This document shows positions 1 to 11,234 of a stretch of 64,000 nt of DNA, in pieces. Within the stretch, counting starts at the first letter, position 1. The number at the start of each line of letters is the position of its first letter. Below the pieces are notes generated by a model that saw nothing but the letters and a program-made list of their open reading frames with translations, was not told the origin of the DNA and did no database searches. The translations under genes and the position numbers were made by a program. Location of the stretch: NCBI GenBank assembly GCA_023078555.1, contig CM041196.1, positions 7,947,985 to 8,011,984 of the forward strand, read 5' to 3'. This DNA comes from Ulva prolifera. Lineage: Eukaryota > Chlorophyta > Ulvophyceae > Ulvales > Ulvaceae.

Positions 1-2269
1 GAAGCATTCTCTTACTTTTCCCAGGCGGGGACTCCTAAAAGCCATGGTGGGCGCGCGTCCGCAAGCAGACGCTCCCGGAAATCTATGGCCGTTGGCAGCG
101 CTATCTCGCCTCGAACTTCTGCTTCAGTGCTTGGAGATGGAGACAAGGACACTGACGAGGGCACAGACGATGAAGCTGCATGCGGAGCGGCATCGAACGC
201 ATAAACCGGTGTCGATCCTTTCTGGCGCGTCAGGGGCTACAGTATGCTAGCAAGCTTTCTGAATAGTACCAATGGGTTGAAGCTTCCATTGCCAGGGTGA
301 TCACCAAGTAAAGCTGCGGGACTGGGGATTTGATTGGACAATACTTTGACTTGGCTGGCGCGCACCCAGCAGGGTTCGCCATGAGTGGCAGACCAAACGG
401 TTATGGCAGGAAAGGTTCCAGACACACCGGCAGAATGTGTTACAAGGCCAGAGCTGGAAAGGCATGTAGCACCATAGGATCCGCGTGCACCACAAGAACA
501 TGAACACCGCACACGCAAGCGTGCGCTGCACATCAACACAGAACATCCCCAAGACACCACAGCCTAGCAACAACACCAGCTTATACCGGAACGTCCACAA
601 CCTCACTCCGGCGCGCACGCGCCCGGGACATTTTCAGAGAACCCCTCCACATGTGCGGCCTGGATGGCGAAACACCAATATACGACACTTGCCCAGCCAC
701 CACTGGACACAACAAGGTCAGGGGGCCCAGCCTCCACAACCAGACCTGCCACAATGCACAGCTGCCCCTGAGCGGCACGCGACACACTGCTGCCACCTCC
801 GCGTAGCATGCCCAACCCACCGCCAACACCGTGGCACACCAGGGCCATGCCACCGGCAGGGTGTCCTTGTGACAGGCGCAGCAGGCGCTCGCAGCGCCGC
901 CCACAGGGCATGGCCATATATAGGCCCCTGTATAGGATCAGGCAGCGGAGGTGGCTTATGGCGGGCAGGGCCGGGCGGCCCACTTAGGCCAGATGAGAGT
1001 TTGTGTGCTTTCTGAAGAGCAGTACGTCACAGGCAATAGGCCTGGTGTGTGGAAGGATGTGAGCACCGTGTCACCTTTGTTTTTGTAACACAGCGTGACA
1101 TGTTTTCTAGACAGCTGTAGCTACACCAAATGCGCAGGCGATAGCAGCGCAACCAAGGCAGACCAGCCACCGGCCTGGGCTCTGGTTGTTGGTATGTGTG
1201 TTTGTGATCCCCCTCGGAGTGCTGAGGCCGATGCTCGTAGGGGCGGGTGCGATGCCGGATGCATCGATGTGGCTGTTGTTTCATCAGCATGGCGCATTTT
1301 TGTGTCTGTTGTGCTGCCGACAGGATGCGGCGCTCGGTCCATTCTTGGCGTTGTGCGTATACTATAGCTCAGGATGCTGTGGCTGCTGGGTTCCAAGTTG
1401 GAACTTCCAACTCTGAACATCCGAGTCCCTGACTTCTAGCGGGAGCGATGCGCGAGTGTTCCTGCGGCCGCGAGGGCGGCACTGTAGCGCTGCTTCGAAC
1501 GATCTTCGAACGAGCGCCTAGTTCGTCGTGTGATAGACCGACAGTTCACCGACAGTCTGTGACGCCTGCAGACGTGTACGGCGGTCATTTTTAGGTACAC
1601 CTCCCCGAGGTCACGCAACCCCACGTGGGTGGGCGTGTCACGTGTATCTGACGACCGCGTGTAGGTGGATGTGACGTCTGCCACAAGCAGTCACCACCAG
1701 AATGTGCAAATGCCCAGCATTGCAACGTGAAAACGAACGATTGCTGTCTGCTGTTCTACTACAAGAGGCTTGAAGGGGATATCAAAAGAGGCAGCGCTGC
1801 GATGCGTGCATGCCTGCGATGTTGGCCAGCGCGGGCTGCAAAAGAAAGTGCCTTTCGCCAGAAGCTTGTCTCTGCAAGCTGCCCTGACTGGTTTACAGCT
1901 AAGCAGCAAATCAACCTCTGATTCAATGTTTTCGCGTAGTGTGGGCGTGCTTGCTTGCCAGCACTGTCTTGTCTTCGGATGTTGGCAGTAAACCACTGCT
2001 GAGACCTGCCCAGCTGTTGCATAATAATCAGGGCTAAAGGCAAAGCAAACAATAAACTTTCGGAATCACATTGTTGAATGTCATAGCACTGCGGCGATGT
2101 TGTATAGAGCGACGATCAGAATTGTCACGTGCGGCCACTCGGAGCAAATCAATTGCCATTGCGGTGCAATTTGCGGCGGTTCCACTACAGTACAGGGATG
2201 TGGTCAGCAGTAAAACAACAGTGAATTTGTGGTTCATTTTAGTGTGTCGAGCGCTGCTGCAGAGCCACG
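1..2269. other. No recognisable gene
   Basis: Short open frames occur on both strands, but none has a recognisable domain or joins to a neighbour through the splice-site pattern seen in the two clear genes of this window. Bases 480-870 are rich in A and C on the + strand (many CAC and ACA steps), which by itself opens long Pro/Thr/His-rich frames. A TATATA run lies near 913. I see nothing else to annotate. Confidence 0.5.
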
Positions 2270-2271
2270 GG

Positions 2272-4135
2272 CGAGGTCAACATCAGTGAGGGGGGTCGGC
2301 ACTCAGGCCTCATGCACGTCCAATTGAACCGCAAGCACCTCAGAGCGCTCCAGAACACAAGGAAAAGTCCTATAGACTCGCAATAACCTTCTGAATCGAT
2401 TGTATGTAGTGTGGGCGAAACAGGTGAAAACGCCCAGCGAAACCGGGATTTTTGGACCAAAAAGCCCGTTTTGCCCAGCGACGCCTCAGATGGCCTCAAA
2501 CGGTGCCCAGCGTAGAGTACATGTGCCTGTGGGGGGTCTTTTGGGAACTCCTGGCGAGCCGCACACGAAGCGCCAGGGGCCTGGCCAGCTCGCGAGCAAT
2601 CTCGTGTTGTAATGTACGTTCTCAACGCGGTGTTCGCCAGCCTCGATCAACTCTATCATCGGTAGGCTCGTGAAGCGACGGTGAAAAGTAGCTGGCGAGG
2701 CCTTGTATGGCGCAAGCCGGAGCTAGCCGATCAAGTTCTAGCTTACTTGTCATATGTCACGAACACCTGCTGCTTCGCTACAGTGGAGCAGCCGATTTCA
2801 ACCCTCGGCCAGGATTTTGCGGTGCAGTGAAGTCCGGCGAAAGGTATGCGACTGCGTTTCACGGCTGGCCAATGCAACTGTAGTTTCCACAGTGTCATTG
2901 GAGGTGTGTGGCACAGTGGCGTGTACTAAGATCGATGTTCTGCCTGTCCGCTCGGTAGTCGTGGTCACTGTGTTCCTGGCCTACGGAGCGTGATGCCTGT
3001 CGCGCTTGGCGAGTCAAGCAGTACAATTATAATCTAATTAGAAGTAGCTTTGCAAGCCTGCGATGCCCATGGCTGCCTGTCTACGTACCTTCAGCTCACC
3101 CACCCAGCATGGCTCTCTGGCCCAGCCAGTTGGCGAAGCCAGACGCCTAGCCAGTCTGCACGTGTGCAGCTTGAATAAAATTTGATTTCACTGCAGGTCG
3201 CTGGAAACCTTTGGTGGACTCACTGTGGCTGTGACGGCCCTGCCTGGTATGGGCATGAAGTGTCGTGCACCACAGATGCCTCTGTTCCGTGCCCCCAGGC
3301 CCGCCATTGGCACTTGTTGGACTATTGCATGCCGCTGCTGTATACATGCAACCGCAGTGAAGAGGTGCGTCTACAATGGTGGACCTATGGAGACCAATGG
3401 TGCGACAGTGGGAGAATTTCGATGTAGAGAACATACATCACTTGTACACATGCAAACCAAACTCCTATGCATTTTGGAAATGAGGTTCACAAAATTGGAC
3501 ATGCAATGGAGCACACAATGGAAACATGCAATGGAACGAGCAATGGAACGCGCTGTGTTCTAGGCACCGCAAGCAATATTCAGATGCAAACTTCGTAAGT
3601 GGAATGCAATCACCTGAACAAGCGCCCATGTCATGCACCTGTGGTGTTTACAGGCTTTGTCTTCATTGGCACCCAAGGTGGCAGTCGCTCGGTGCCAATA
3701 ATGTAAGCCGGCATGCAAGGATCTCCCACAGCTAATGTGTTTAAAGAGGCTTCAGGTCGGCGGGCCACATCTCAGGTGAACACTAGGTCGACGTCCCTGG
3801 AAGCTTCCGCTTGCGGAACCTGGAACCCCGCCTTACCTCTTGTGTCTGGCCAATGTGTGCAGTCGGGGTGGGTAGGGGGCGTTTCTTACCGGCGCGGCTC
3901 GACTTCCGGACGTCCATGGCGATGTAGTTGCCGCTACTGGCATCGGTCCGACCATCTTTCATGCTTACGAGTGCATTTGCAGCAAGTTCAGATTTGGAAT
4001 TTACGGTCGGGTCTGGGCCTAGATCTCTGGCAAACATGTCATACACGTCGGCCGACCTGTGGGCAGCTGCAGCAGCAGGGGCGATGGTGGCTGCAGGGTG
4101 TGGCTGCGCAAGCGGGGGGGCGGCAACAGCTGCTG
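2272..4135 (+). repeat. Left arm of large imperfect inverted repeat
   Basis: Read in reverse complement, this stretch matches 8.21-11.23 kb in collinear order. Matching blocks include 2285-2400 against about 11100-11225, 2520-2600 against about 9770-9870, 2755-2850 against about 9520-9610, 3060-3360 against about 9000-9320, 3490-3700 against about 8640-8820, and 4010-4130 against about 8215-8330. Identity is high in the blocks but broken by many substitutions and gaps, so this is an old duplication. The two copies face each other around about 4 kb of unrelated DNA. Most likely two copies of one mobile element inserted in opposite orientation, or an inverted duplication of a gene remnant. Confidence 0.75.
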
Positions 4136-4553
4136 TGCACAAGGGCGGGCGTTGCTCAGGAGGGGGGGGCACAGCTGTTGCCGCTGAAGGCGGGGACTGC
4201 TCAAGAGCAGTGGGGGCCGCATCAGCCGCGGCTGCTGGAGGGGACTGCGCAAGAGCGGTGAGGGCGCCTCTGCCGCGGCTGCTGGAGGGGACTGCTCGAG
4301 AGGGGCGGGGTCCGCAGCTGCCACAGCTGCCACGGTTGTTGGAGGGGGCTGCGTGTCCACTAAGGTCCAAAGCTCGAGATTCGGCTGGTGACAGTGACGT
4401 GTCCACATTGGGTGAGCAGTGCAGAGCTGTGTTCTCTAGCTGCCGAGCAGCAAGACCGGTACATCCGCACGCTGCCTGATCAACTTTCGAAGACAGTTCG
4501 CAGCACAGAATCCACGTGAATCCAGTACTGAACGGGCGGTGGCAGCTGTCCAA
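3783..4553 (-). pseudogene. Ala/Pro-rich ORF with a basic C-terminal tail, function unknown
   Basis: Open frame of 256 codons, not recognised. The middle is a low-complexity Ala/Pro/Ser/Gln region from tandem repeats. The last 90 codons look more like real protein: an acidic/polar stretch, then a Lys/Arg-rich tail containing RKSSRAGKKRPLPTPTAHIG and ending in RFRKRKLPGTST, which could be a nuclear localisation signal. The inverted copy at 8282-8497 (+) keeps the same reading frame over this segment (QKSSNTSKKCPRPTPPARI), so the reading is conserved between copies although the DNA has diverged. This favours a real, now decayed, coding sequence of the repeated element. No catalytic motif is visible. 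Confidence 0.35.
4141..4345. repeat. Imperfect GC-rich tandem repeats
   Basis: Several degenerate copies of a unit resembling GCTGCTGGAGGGGACTGC, followed by variable CAAGAGC/GGGGCC segments, lie in tandem inside the Ala/Pro-rich ORF. They explain its low-complexity protein sequence. Unit length varies. Confidence 0.6.
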
Positions 4554-4899
4554 CTCAACGCCTGGTTACCAATGGTAACTCACCACAACTTTCTTTTGTG
4601 TAAAACTGGTTTGATCAGGTCGACTTAATCTGTTGAGTTGTAGTTTAGCAGCCCTCGTGCGGAAAGAACCCACGCAGGTCCACGTGACTGAAGCTATATG
4701 CCATGGAACAGTACCTGCGTGATGACTGCTTGACAGATTCGTGTTGCTCAATATCTTCTACAACGAAGCCACACACCATCAACGCTGGCGCTTCCGCTTT
4801 GTGGCGGCGGTGGCCCTGGCCTGCCATCCGCCTTGGGTGACCGGCCTTGCGCTCGGCGTGCCGCGCTCTGACGCTGCCCTTGCCGTGCGTTTGCGTGTG

Positions 4900-5235
4900 G
4901 CCCGCCGTCAAGGCGCGACCGCGGGGTTCGGGCAGGCCGGGCTGGGGATTGGGGGTCTGGGGTTACGGGTGGGCGGGGGGGTTTGCGGGTACTGTGCGGG
5001 GGGTACTGCGCGGGGGGGCTCCGGGGGGGTTGGTGTCTCGGTGTGTTTGGCTCTGCGGCCTCGGCTGCGTGTGCTTTCGGGGCTCTGGAGCCGGGCTGGT
5101 GGGAGGGATGCGAGTGTGGGTGGGTGGGCTTGTGGGTGTGGGGTGTGGGGGCTCGGGTGTGGGGGCTTGTGTCTGGCTGTGGCCAGCGTGGGTGCTGACG
5201 TTGCGTTGGTGTGCTGATGTGTGCTGCGTGTGGCT
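4900..5235. repeat. G/T-skewed low-complexity tract
   Basis: The + strand is made mostly of G and T with many GGGG and GGG runs separated by short T-containing spacers, so it could fold into G-quadruplexes. The skew extends for about 330 bases and ends near 5240. No unit repeat is clear. Confidence 0.65.
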
Positions 5236-6614
5236 GGTTGCGTGGGTGTGCAGGTCCTCTGGTTGTTGCTCGCGATGATACCTGCCTTGCTTGCTTTGTC
5301 CTTGTAACACACCATCAACGATGTGACCAGCAGTGGTGTACACCAGTCTACTAGTGGTGTGGCGGCCGGTCGCTGGGTTGGCTTGATGTTGTCTGTTTGC
5401 TTTGCCATACAATGGCCAGATATGTGTAACTTAATAGTCTACTAGTAGCTTCGCATGCATGTGATGAGGAGCATCTCGGGAGGAATCTCGTCTCCAAATT
5501 GAAACAAAGGAGATAGTGAATACCGCATGGTTCAACAGCAGCTGTGCTGCTGCTGCAAAGCTGTTTAACGGCCTTCTCAGATCAGTCACGCTTGTCTAGG
5601 CTCCTACAAGAGAGACGTTCCTGCAGGAGATGTGACGGGTGAGCGAGGCACGCACAGTTTCGGCGCCTGTCGGAAGAGAAGTCAGGTAGTCCTGGCGGCA
5701 GATGTCAATGGTCTGAGACCAGAACATCATGCTGTTGTTGCTGGGAGCTGCATCCCGCATGAAGCTGTCAAACGATCGCGGCTTCTGTCCGGGCTTGGTG
5801 ACACTAACAGGCCTTGCTCCGCTCCCGGGCGAAGTATAACCTGAGCATATCCAACACTAGGGAGCACCTTGTTCCTTCAATACCGGACTCTCTCCAGGCG
5901 AGCTTGTGACAGTGCTGAAGGTGCGGGGTCGTCTTGCTGATGTCCGTCTGCACACGCACGCGCCGAGATTCCAGTTAGCTGAAAATATTCAGCTTTGCCA
6001 CATGTATCAAGTGACTGCCGGCGTATGCGTCCGCTGCGTGCCGGTGCAGCTATCTGCCATGCGGACATTGGTTCTGAATAAGCGGGCTCGTGATCTTCAT
6101 CATGCATTATACGTCGAAGAAGCTAGGAATCGATTCGGTTTTGTTAATTGGATTTCAAGCCTGCCTAGTCGGCGTTCTGAGGAATGTGCCTCTCCATTGT
6201 GAAGACGTGCTGTTGCTTCGTTGACCCAGTTCAAAGTCCTGACCCATTCTGTCGCCTGTACATGCTTTCTCCACACGAGATCCATACAGATTCGCCAACA
6301 CTACAGCCTTTGCATTGTGCAGCGTCGTGCTGCACGGCCCTGGTGATCGCCATGCTCACAGGTACAGCATGTGTGTGCTGCTGCACTGGCAGCTGCAGCT
6401 CTACAGCTCACCATCTGACATCAGTTCATATCAACTGCGAAACCGGGTCATCAAGATATAGGTGACCCGAGCCCCACCTGCCAGGTCAGAACTTTGCGGT
6501 GCACTTGGCTGTGTTGCATAGTTCCAGTCTGGAAGCATGAGAATTCTCCCTTTGGCTGTGCTGTGCTGAAAAAATCTGGTGGCTGTACTGTTCAAATCTG
6601 GTGGCTGTGCTGTT

Positions 6615-6667
6615 AAAATCAGTGCTGTGTCAAGACCACACAGATGTGTTGACACGGCACTGATTTT
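6615..6667. repeat. Hairpin: 18-bp inverted repeat, 17-base loop
   Basis: Arms 6615-6632 and 6650-6667 pair over 18 bp with one G-T type mismatch. The left arm reads AAAATCAGTGCTGTGTCA. The stem ends in an A-tract on one side and a T-tract on the other. Confidence 0.7.
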
Positions 6668-8209
6668 TCCGCTGCAATCCGGACTGCTGCCTCAGCCTAG
6701 GAGTGCTGGCAGCTTCAGGTGTGTAGAACATGGCTCTGAAAATCACCTCAACTTCAAATGTTACACATAGTGACCTGAGGTCAATGCTGCCACGGCACAC
6801 ACTATGATGCAGAACACCTGAAGACACATGAGCAGTTGATGCCAATGCTATAGGGTAGCAAATTCAATTCACACAGTGAGGTAACAGGACAGCACACTCC
6901 ATCTACACATCGAGTTGTTTGCGCCGCCATGCAGGTGGCAGATGCGATGGATCATCAAGGCGAGCAGGCGTGGGTAGAGACACTTGCAGGGCTACCTGCC
7001 GACACGCACTGGAGTGACGCCACCGCGGCAGACGCCGTGCACTGCGCCCTCCACCGAATGTAAGCAGCCTGAGCACTTTGCCCATTACCTCGCACAAGCG
7101 GCCGGCACACTTACGTTCCTCCTGATGCTGCACAGGCCGGCGACCAAGGGCACTGCGTTGCCGGATCGGGCGGGGTGGTGGGGTAATTCTACTGCAAGGG
7201 CATGTCATGCCACAACTTTGGCTCTCATTGTTGCTATGCCGCGACATGTGATGTGTCGTACCTTGACCAGTTGTACAATTGGCCGCTGCCATGTTGGAAT
7301 GACAAAGGCGAGGAGGTAGGCGGCACAGTGGAAAAAGAGTGCAGCTTCAAGTTGAGAGCAACGCCCAGCACAAACCCAAGCCACAGCCAACCCACACAAG
7401 CGGCACGCGGCGCGCCACACCAGCGCACGCGACTGGCAACGCCGTGACACACACGCCGTGGCATATGTCTATGTACAAGTGAAACCACGCGGACACCAAC
7501 CCACAAACGCCCCCACCTGAACGCCCACATGAGCCGCTCCTGAGGTGGCCCAGGATTGCGCCGCCCGCCCGGGCTGCTCGTTTGTGGGGCGCCCCCCAGT
7601 GCCGCCCAAGCCCCCGCCCCCGTACCAAGCAACATGCCATGCCAGGGCCGTGCCAGCCCTCGCCTCCCACTTAAGGCCATGCAGACACCACTTTGTGTAC
7701 TTGGCAGCTCCTCGCGACTCAATTGGGCAGAGTGGGAGATGGTGCCGTGCGTACGCGTGCCGGGATGTCGATCGGCTCGACGGGCGGCGCGCCGCCCAGG
7801 GTGCCCTGTGCGGCGCAGATGAGCTGTGAGTGGCAGATGCGCACTGGACAGGACTGCAAGTCCTGTTACATCTGGATTTTGCACGTTCCGTGCCATCGGC
7901 GGAGCTGGCGATCGACCGTACGGCCGGGTGCCATGTGGAGACATCGCGGTGCCGAGGAGGGCCGTCTTGAGGCATCACCACGCCCTGCGCATGCAGCCAT
8001 GTTAGAGAGCTTGTCGAGACACACAAATCACGACCGGGCCTGCTCGTCCGTACATTGATGCAGACCTGTGTACATACATATACAGTCTTGTTGAGACACC
8101 CAATTCTGTCGGCACCCGGTAGCTGCATACATGTTACCAGCCGGGAAAATATGATTCCATGTGGATGCGCTACAGTACACCGCTCTCTGAGCTATTTCGC
8201 CCCTGGGGA

Positions 8210-11200
8210 GCTGCGGCCGCCCCTCTAGATGCATAGCCCCCTGCAACCGCCATCGCCCTTCCCGCTGCAGCTGCCTTCAGTTTGGCCAACATACCTGACC
8301 TGTCCGCCGGAATTCTAGACACAAGCCGGACTCTAACCGCGGCACTGAATTTGCTGCTATCTCGAGATACTGTACTCGCAGGCATGAACGATGTGAACAC
8401 CGATGCCAGAAGATACATTTCCATGGTAGTTCAGAAGTCGAGCAACACCAGCAAGAAATGTCCGCGACCCACCCCGCCTGCACGCATTTATCCGTAACAA
8501 TAGTGGAGTAGAGGCTCCAGAGTATGCAGGCGGAAGCTCCCAAGTACATTGTGACCGCCAGAGATGTGATCACCTAACTCGAAGACTCATCATGCAAACT
8601 AGTTGTTGGAGAACCTTGCGTGATTGATACATGTTTGTTAGCCGAGAGGGCCACATCCGGTGCCGTTGAAGACAAAGCCTGTACACACCACCGGTGCACG
8701 TCACGGTCAGATCTTTAGCAGATCGCATTCCAGTACCGAGGTTTGCATCTGAAGGTAGCTCGTGCTGCCTGGCATACAACCTTTTCCAGTGCTCGTTCCA
8801 TTTCGTTCTCCATTGCTTATACTAATGTTCCAATGCGCCCTATGCTGAGCGCTCCACTAGTACCGTGACCACTTTACATGAGTCAATATTGTTTCCCACA
8901 TGCACAGGCTGTTGGTGTACATGTGTACAAGTGTAGTCTGGTCTCGAGATTGAAACAATCAGTCGATTGCAGCATTGGTCTCCATGGTCCACCAAAGTAG
9001 ACGCACCTATTTACTGCGGTTACATGTATACACCAGCGGCATACAATAGTGCAACAAGTGCCAATGGCGGGCCTGGGGGCGCGGAACAGAGGCCTCTGTG
9101 GTGCACGACACTTTGTGCCCATGCCAGGCAGGGCCGTCACAGCCACAGTGAGTCCACCAAAGGTTGCCAGCGACCTGCAGTGGAATCAGATGTTATTCAA
9201 GCTACACACATGCAGACTGGCTAGGCGTCTGGCTTCGCCAACTGGCTGAGCCAGAGGCCCATGCTGGGTCGGTGAGCTGAGGGTACGTAGACAGGCAGCC
9301 ATGGGCATCGCAGGCTTGAACAGTTACTTCTAATTAGATTGTATTTGTACTGGTTGATTCGCCAAGCGCGACAGGCACCACGCTCCGCAGGCCAGGAACA
9401 CAGCGGCCACGACTACCGAGCGGACAGGCAGAACATCGATCTTGGTATACGCCACTGTCCCAAACACCTCTAATGACACTCAGGAAACTACAGTTGCATT
9501 GGCCAGCCGTGAGATGAAGTCGCATACCTTCCGCCGGACATCACTGCACCGCACAATCCTGGCCGAGGATTAAAATCAGCTGCTCCACTGTAGCGAAGCA
9601 GCATGTAATCGTATCATTTGATAAGTAAGCTTAACGTTGAAAGGCTAGATCCGGCTTGCGCCCTACAAGGCCTAGCCAGCTACTTTCCACAATCAAATTA
9701 GTAGCCTACAAAGGGCAGAGCCGCTCGAAGCTGGCGAACACCGCATTTAGGACAAACAATACAATCCAAAGTTGCTCGCGAGCTGGCCAGGCCCCTGGCT
9801 CTTCGTGCGCGGCTCGCCAGATCTGCCCAAAAGACCCCCCACAGGCACGCCTAATGCCAGCGTATGCCCATCGTGCTCAGTGGGCAGAGAGCACTCGAAA
9901 AACACCATAATATGTTGCCCTGATGTTCAACTGGCTGCCACCTCGACTTGTGTCACCGTGCGGTGTTCGCGTCCGACCAGCGTCATGGCGGGCGTCCATA
10001 CTACCGGGAAACATCCCATCGATTACCATGATTTCGACTAGCTTACCGGACTATTGGCACATATGCAGCTGTATTGTGTGGTGATCAAAGAGCAGGTGGG
10101 CGACGTGCTCCTTGCTGAGGTACTCAAAACATCGCAGCAGCTCCAGTGTTGTGAACTTCATCTTAAGATGGCATTGTTGTGAGACTACCCACGCTTTGGT
10201 GCCTGCCCATACGGTACTGAGTGAACCTCCGGGTCAGTCAGTGTAGCATGCTACACTGCATAGCAGTGCACCTTTGCACCTTAAGATCGAAGGGACAGCA
10301 GCACCACCGACCAGACATGTTCTTCAAAAGCGATCAGGATACAAATTTGAAATGTACATACCTATCATCAGCATGGTCTGCAAGCAAACACCATTCTACA
10401 GAATGGAAGGCTTGCGTAGGCACGTCATTGTTCGCCTGAATCCACACCATCATGCAGTAGATCCACGCACAGTGTTACCAGAGACAGTCTGCCATGGTCC
10501 TTAAGACTCTGCCATGGTCCTAAACATGCCTGATCTGTTGACGAAGGCGATACACTGATTTCCAGTGGTACAGAGTCACACATGTATGCAACCAGGTCAT
10601 CACAAATACGCTGGATGGAAGGACAAGTATCACACATGCTATCAGGACATGGCAATCTGATGTGCTGTAGAACCTGTGCTTGGCTCTGTTGTGATCAACT
10701 GTTGACAACGCCCAGCGCTGTGGAGTACAAATTGCAGCAGCCAAGCTGCCCCCCAGCCACATCGGGCAAGCAACAGTCTCGCCAGACCCGGAAAGCCATG
10801 TCAACTATCTCCGGTAATTATTCTGTGCGTAATAGCTCCTAACGACGCGGTCGATGGTGTCCAAGGGAAGCAAACATGGCAGAGCATGTACTAGTACCGC
10901 CCGCAGCAACACATAGACCATTTATAACGCATCAGGATGCTTTACAAGCATATAAGGGTGTTCTGAGGCCATTGGGCATGCTTTCGGTCCCGCTGGGCGC
11001 GTTCTCGCGCTCGCTGGGCACAATGGGGCTTTTCGCCCAGCCATGCACACGGATTTCGGGCCAAAGGTCCATTTCGCCCAGCGAGTTTAACAAAAGATAC
11101 AGCAGCATTCAGAAGGTTATTGTGAGTCTATAGACGTTCCCAGCGATGTCTCGAGCGTTCTGAGCTGCTCGCTGTTCAATTGGACGTGCATGATGCCTGA

Positions 11201-11232
11201 GTGCCGACCCCCCTCATCAGTGTTAGCATCTG
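8210..11232 (-). repeat. Right arm of large imperfect inverted repeat
   Basis: Reverse-complement counterpart of 2272-4135. It is about 1.1 kb longer because about 9900-10940 has no partner in the left arm; that segment is either an insertion here or a deletion there. The outer end (about 11100-11225) matches the left outer end well, including a shared GAGGGGGGTCGGCACTCAGG block. Some frames are similar in both arms (for example around 8570-8779 minus and 3526-3700 plus), but I cannot decide which strand was coding there. Confidence 0.75.
8282..8497 (+). pseudogene. Inverted-copy remnant of the Ala/Pro-rich ORF tail
   Basis: Seventy-one codons ending in a basic, proline-containing tail that aligns, residue by residue but with many changes, to the C-terminal part of the minus-strand ORF at 3783-4553. 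The upstream Ala-rich repeat region is mostly missing. Function unknown; probably the same element-encoded protein in a second decayed copy. Confidence 0.3.
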
Positions 11233-11234
11233 CG

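Larger units (their letters stand above)
4560..8209. other. Spacer between inverted-repeat arms; no recognisable gene
   Basis: About 3.6 kb without a supportable gene. It contains a strongly G/T-skewed block (4900-5235), an A/C-skewed block (about 7330-7640), and a hairpin at 6615-6667 preceded by two short tandem copies of ATCTGGTGGCTGT. The long Pro/Thr-rich frames opposite the G/T-rich block are a by-product of base skew. Confidence 0.5.

Noticed and set aside
4908-5412. Pro/Thr-rich frames on the - strand
   Set aside because: Directly produced by the G/T-skewed tract; low complexity only.
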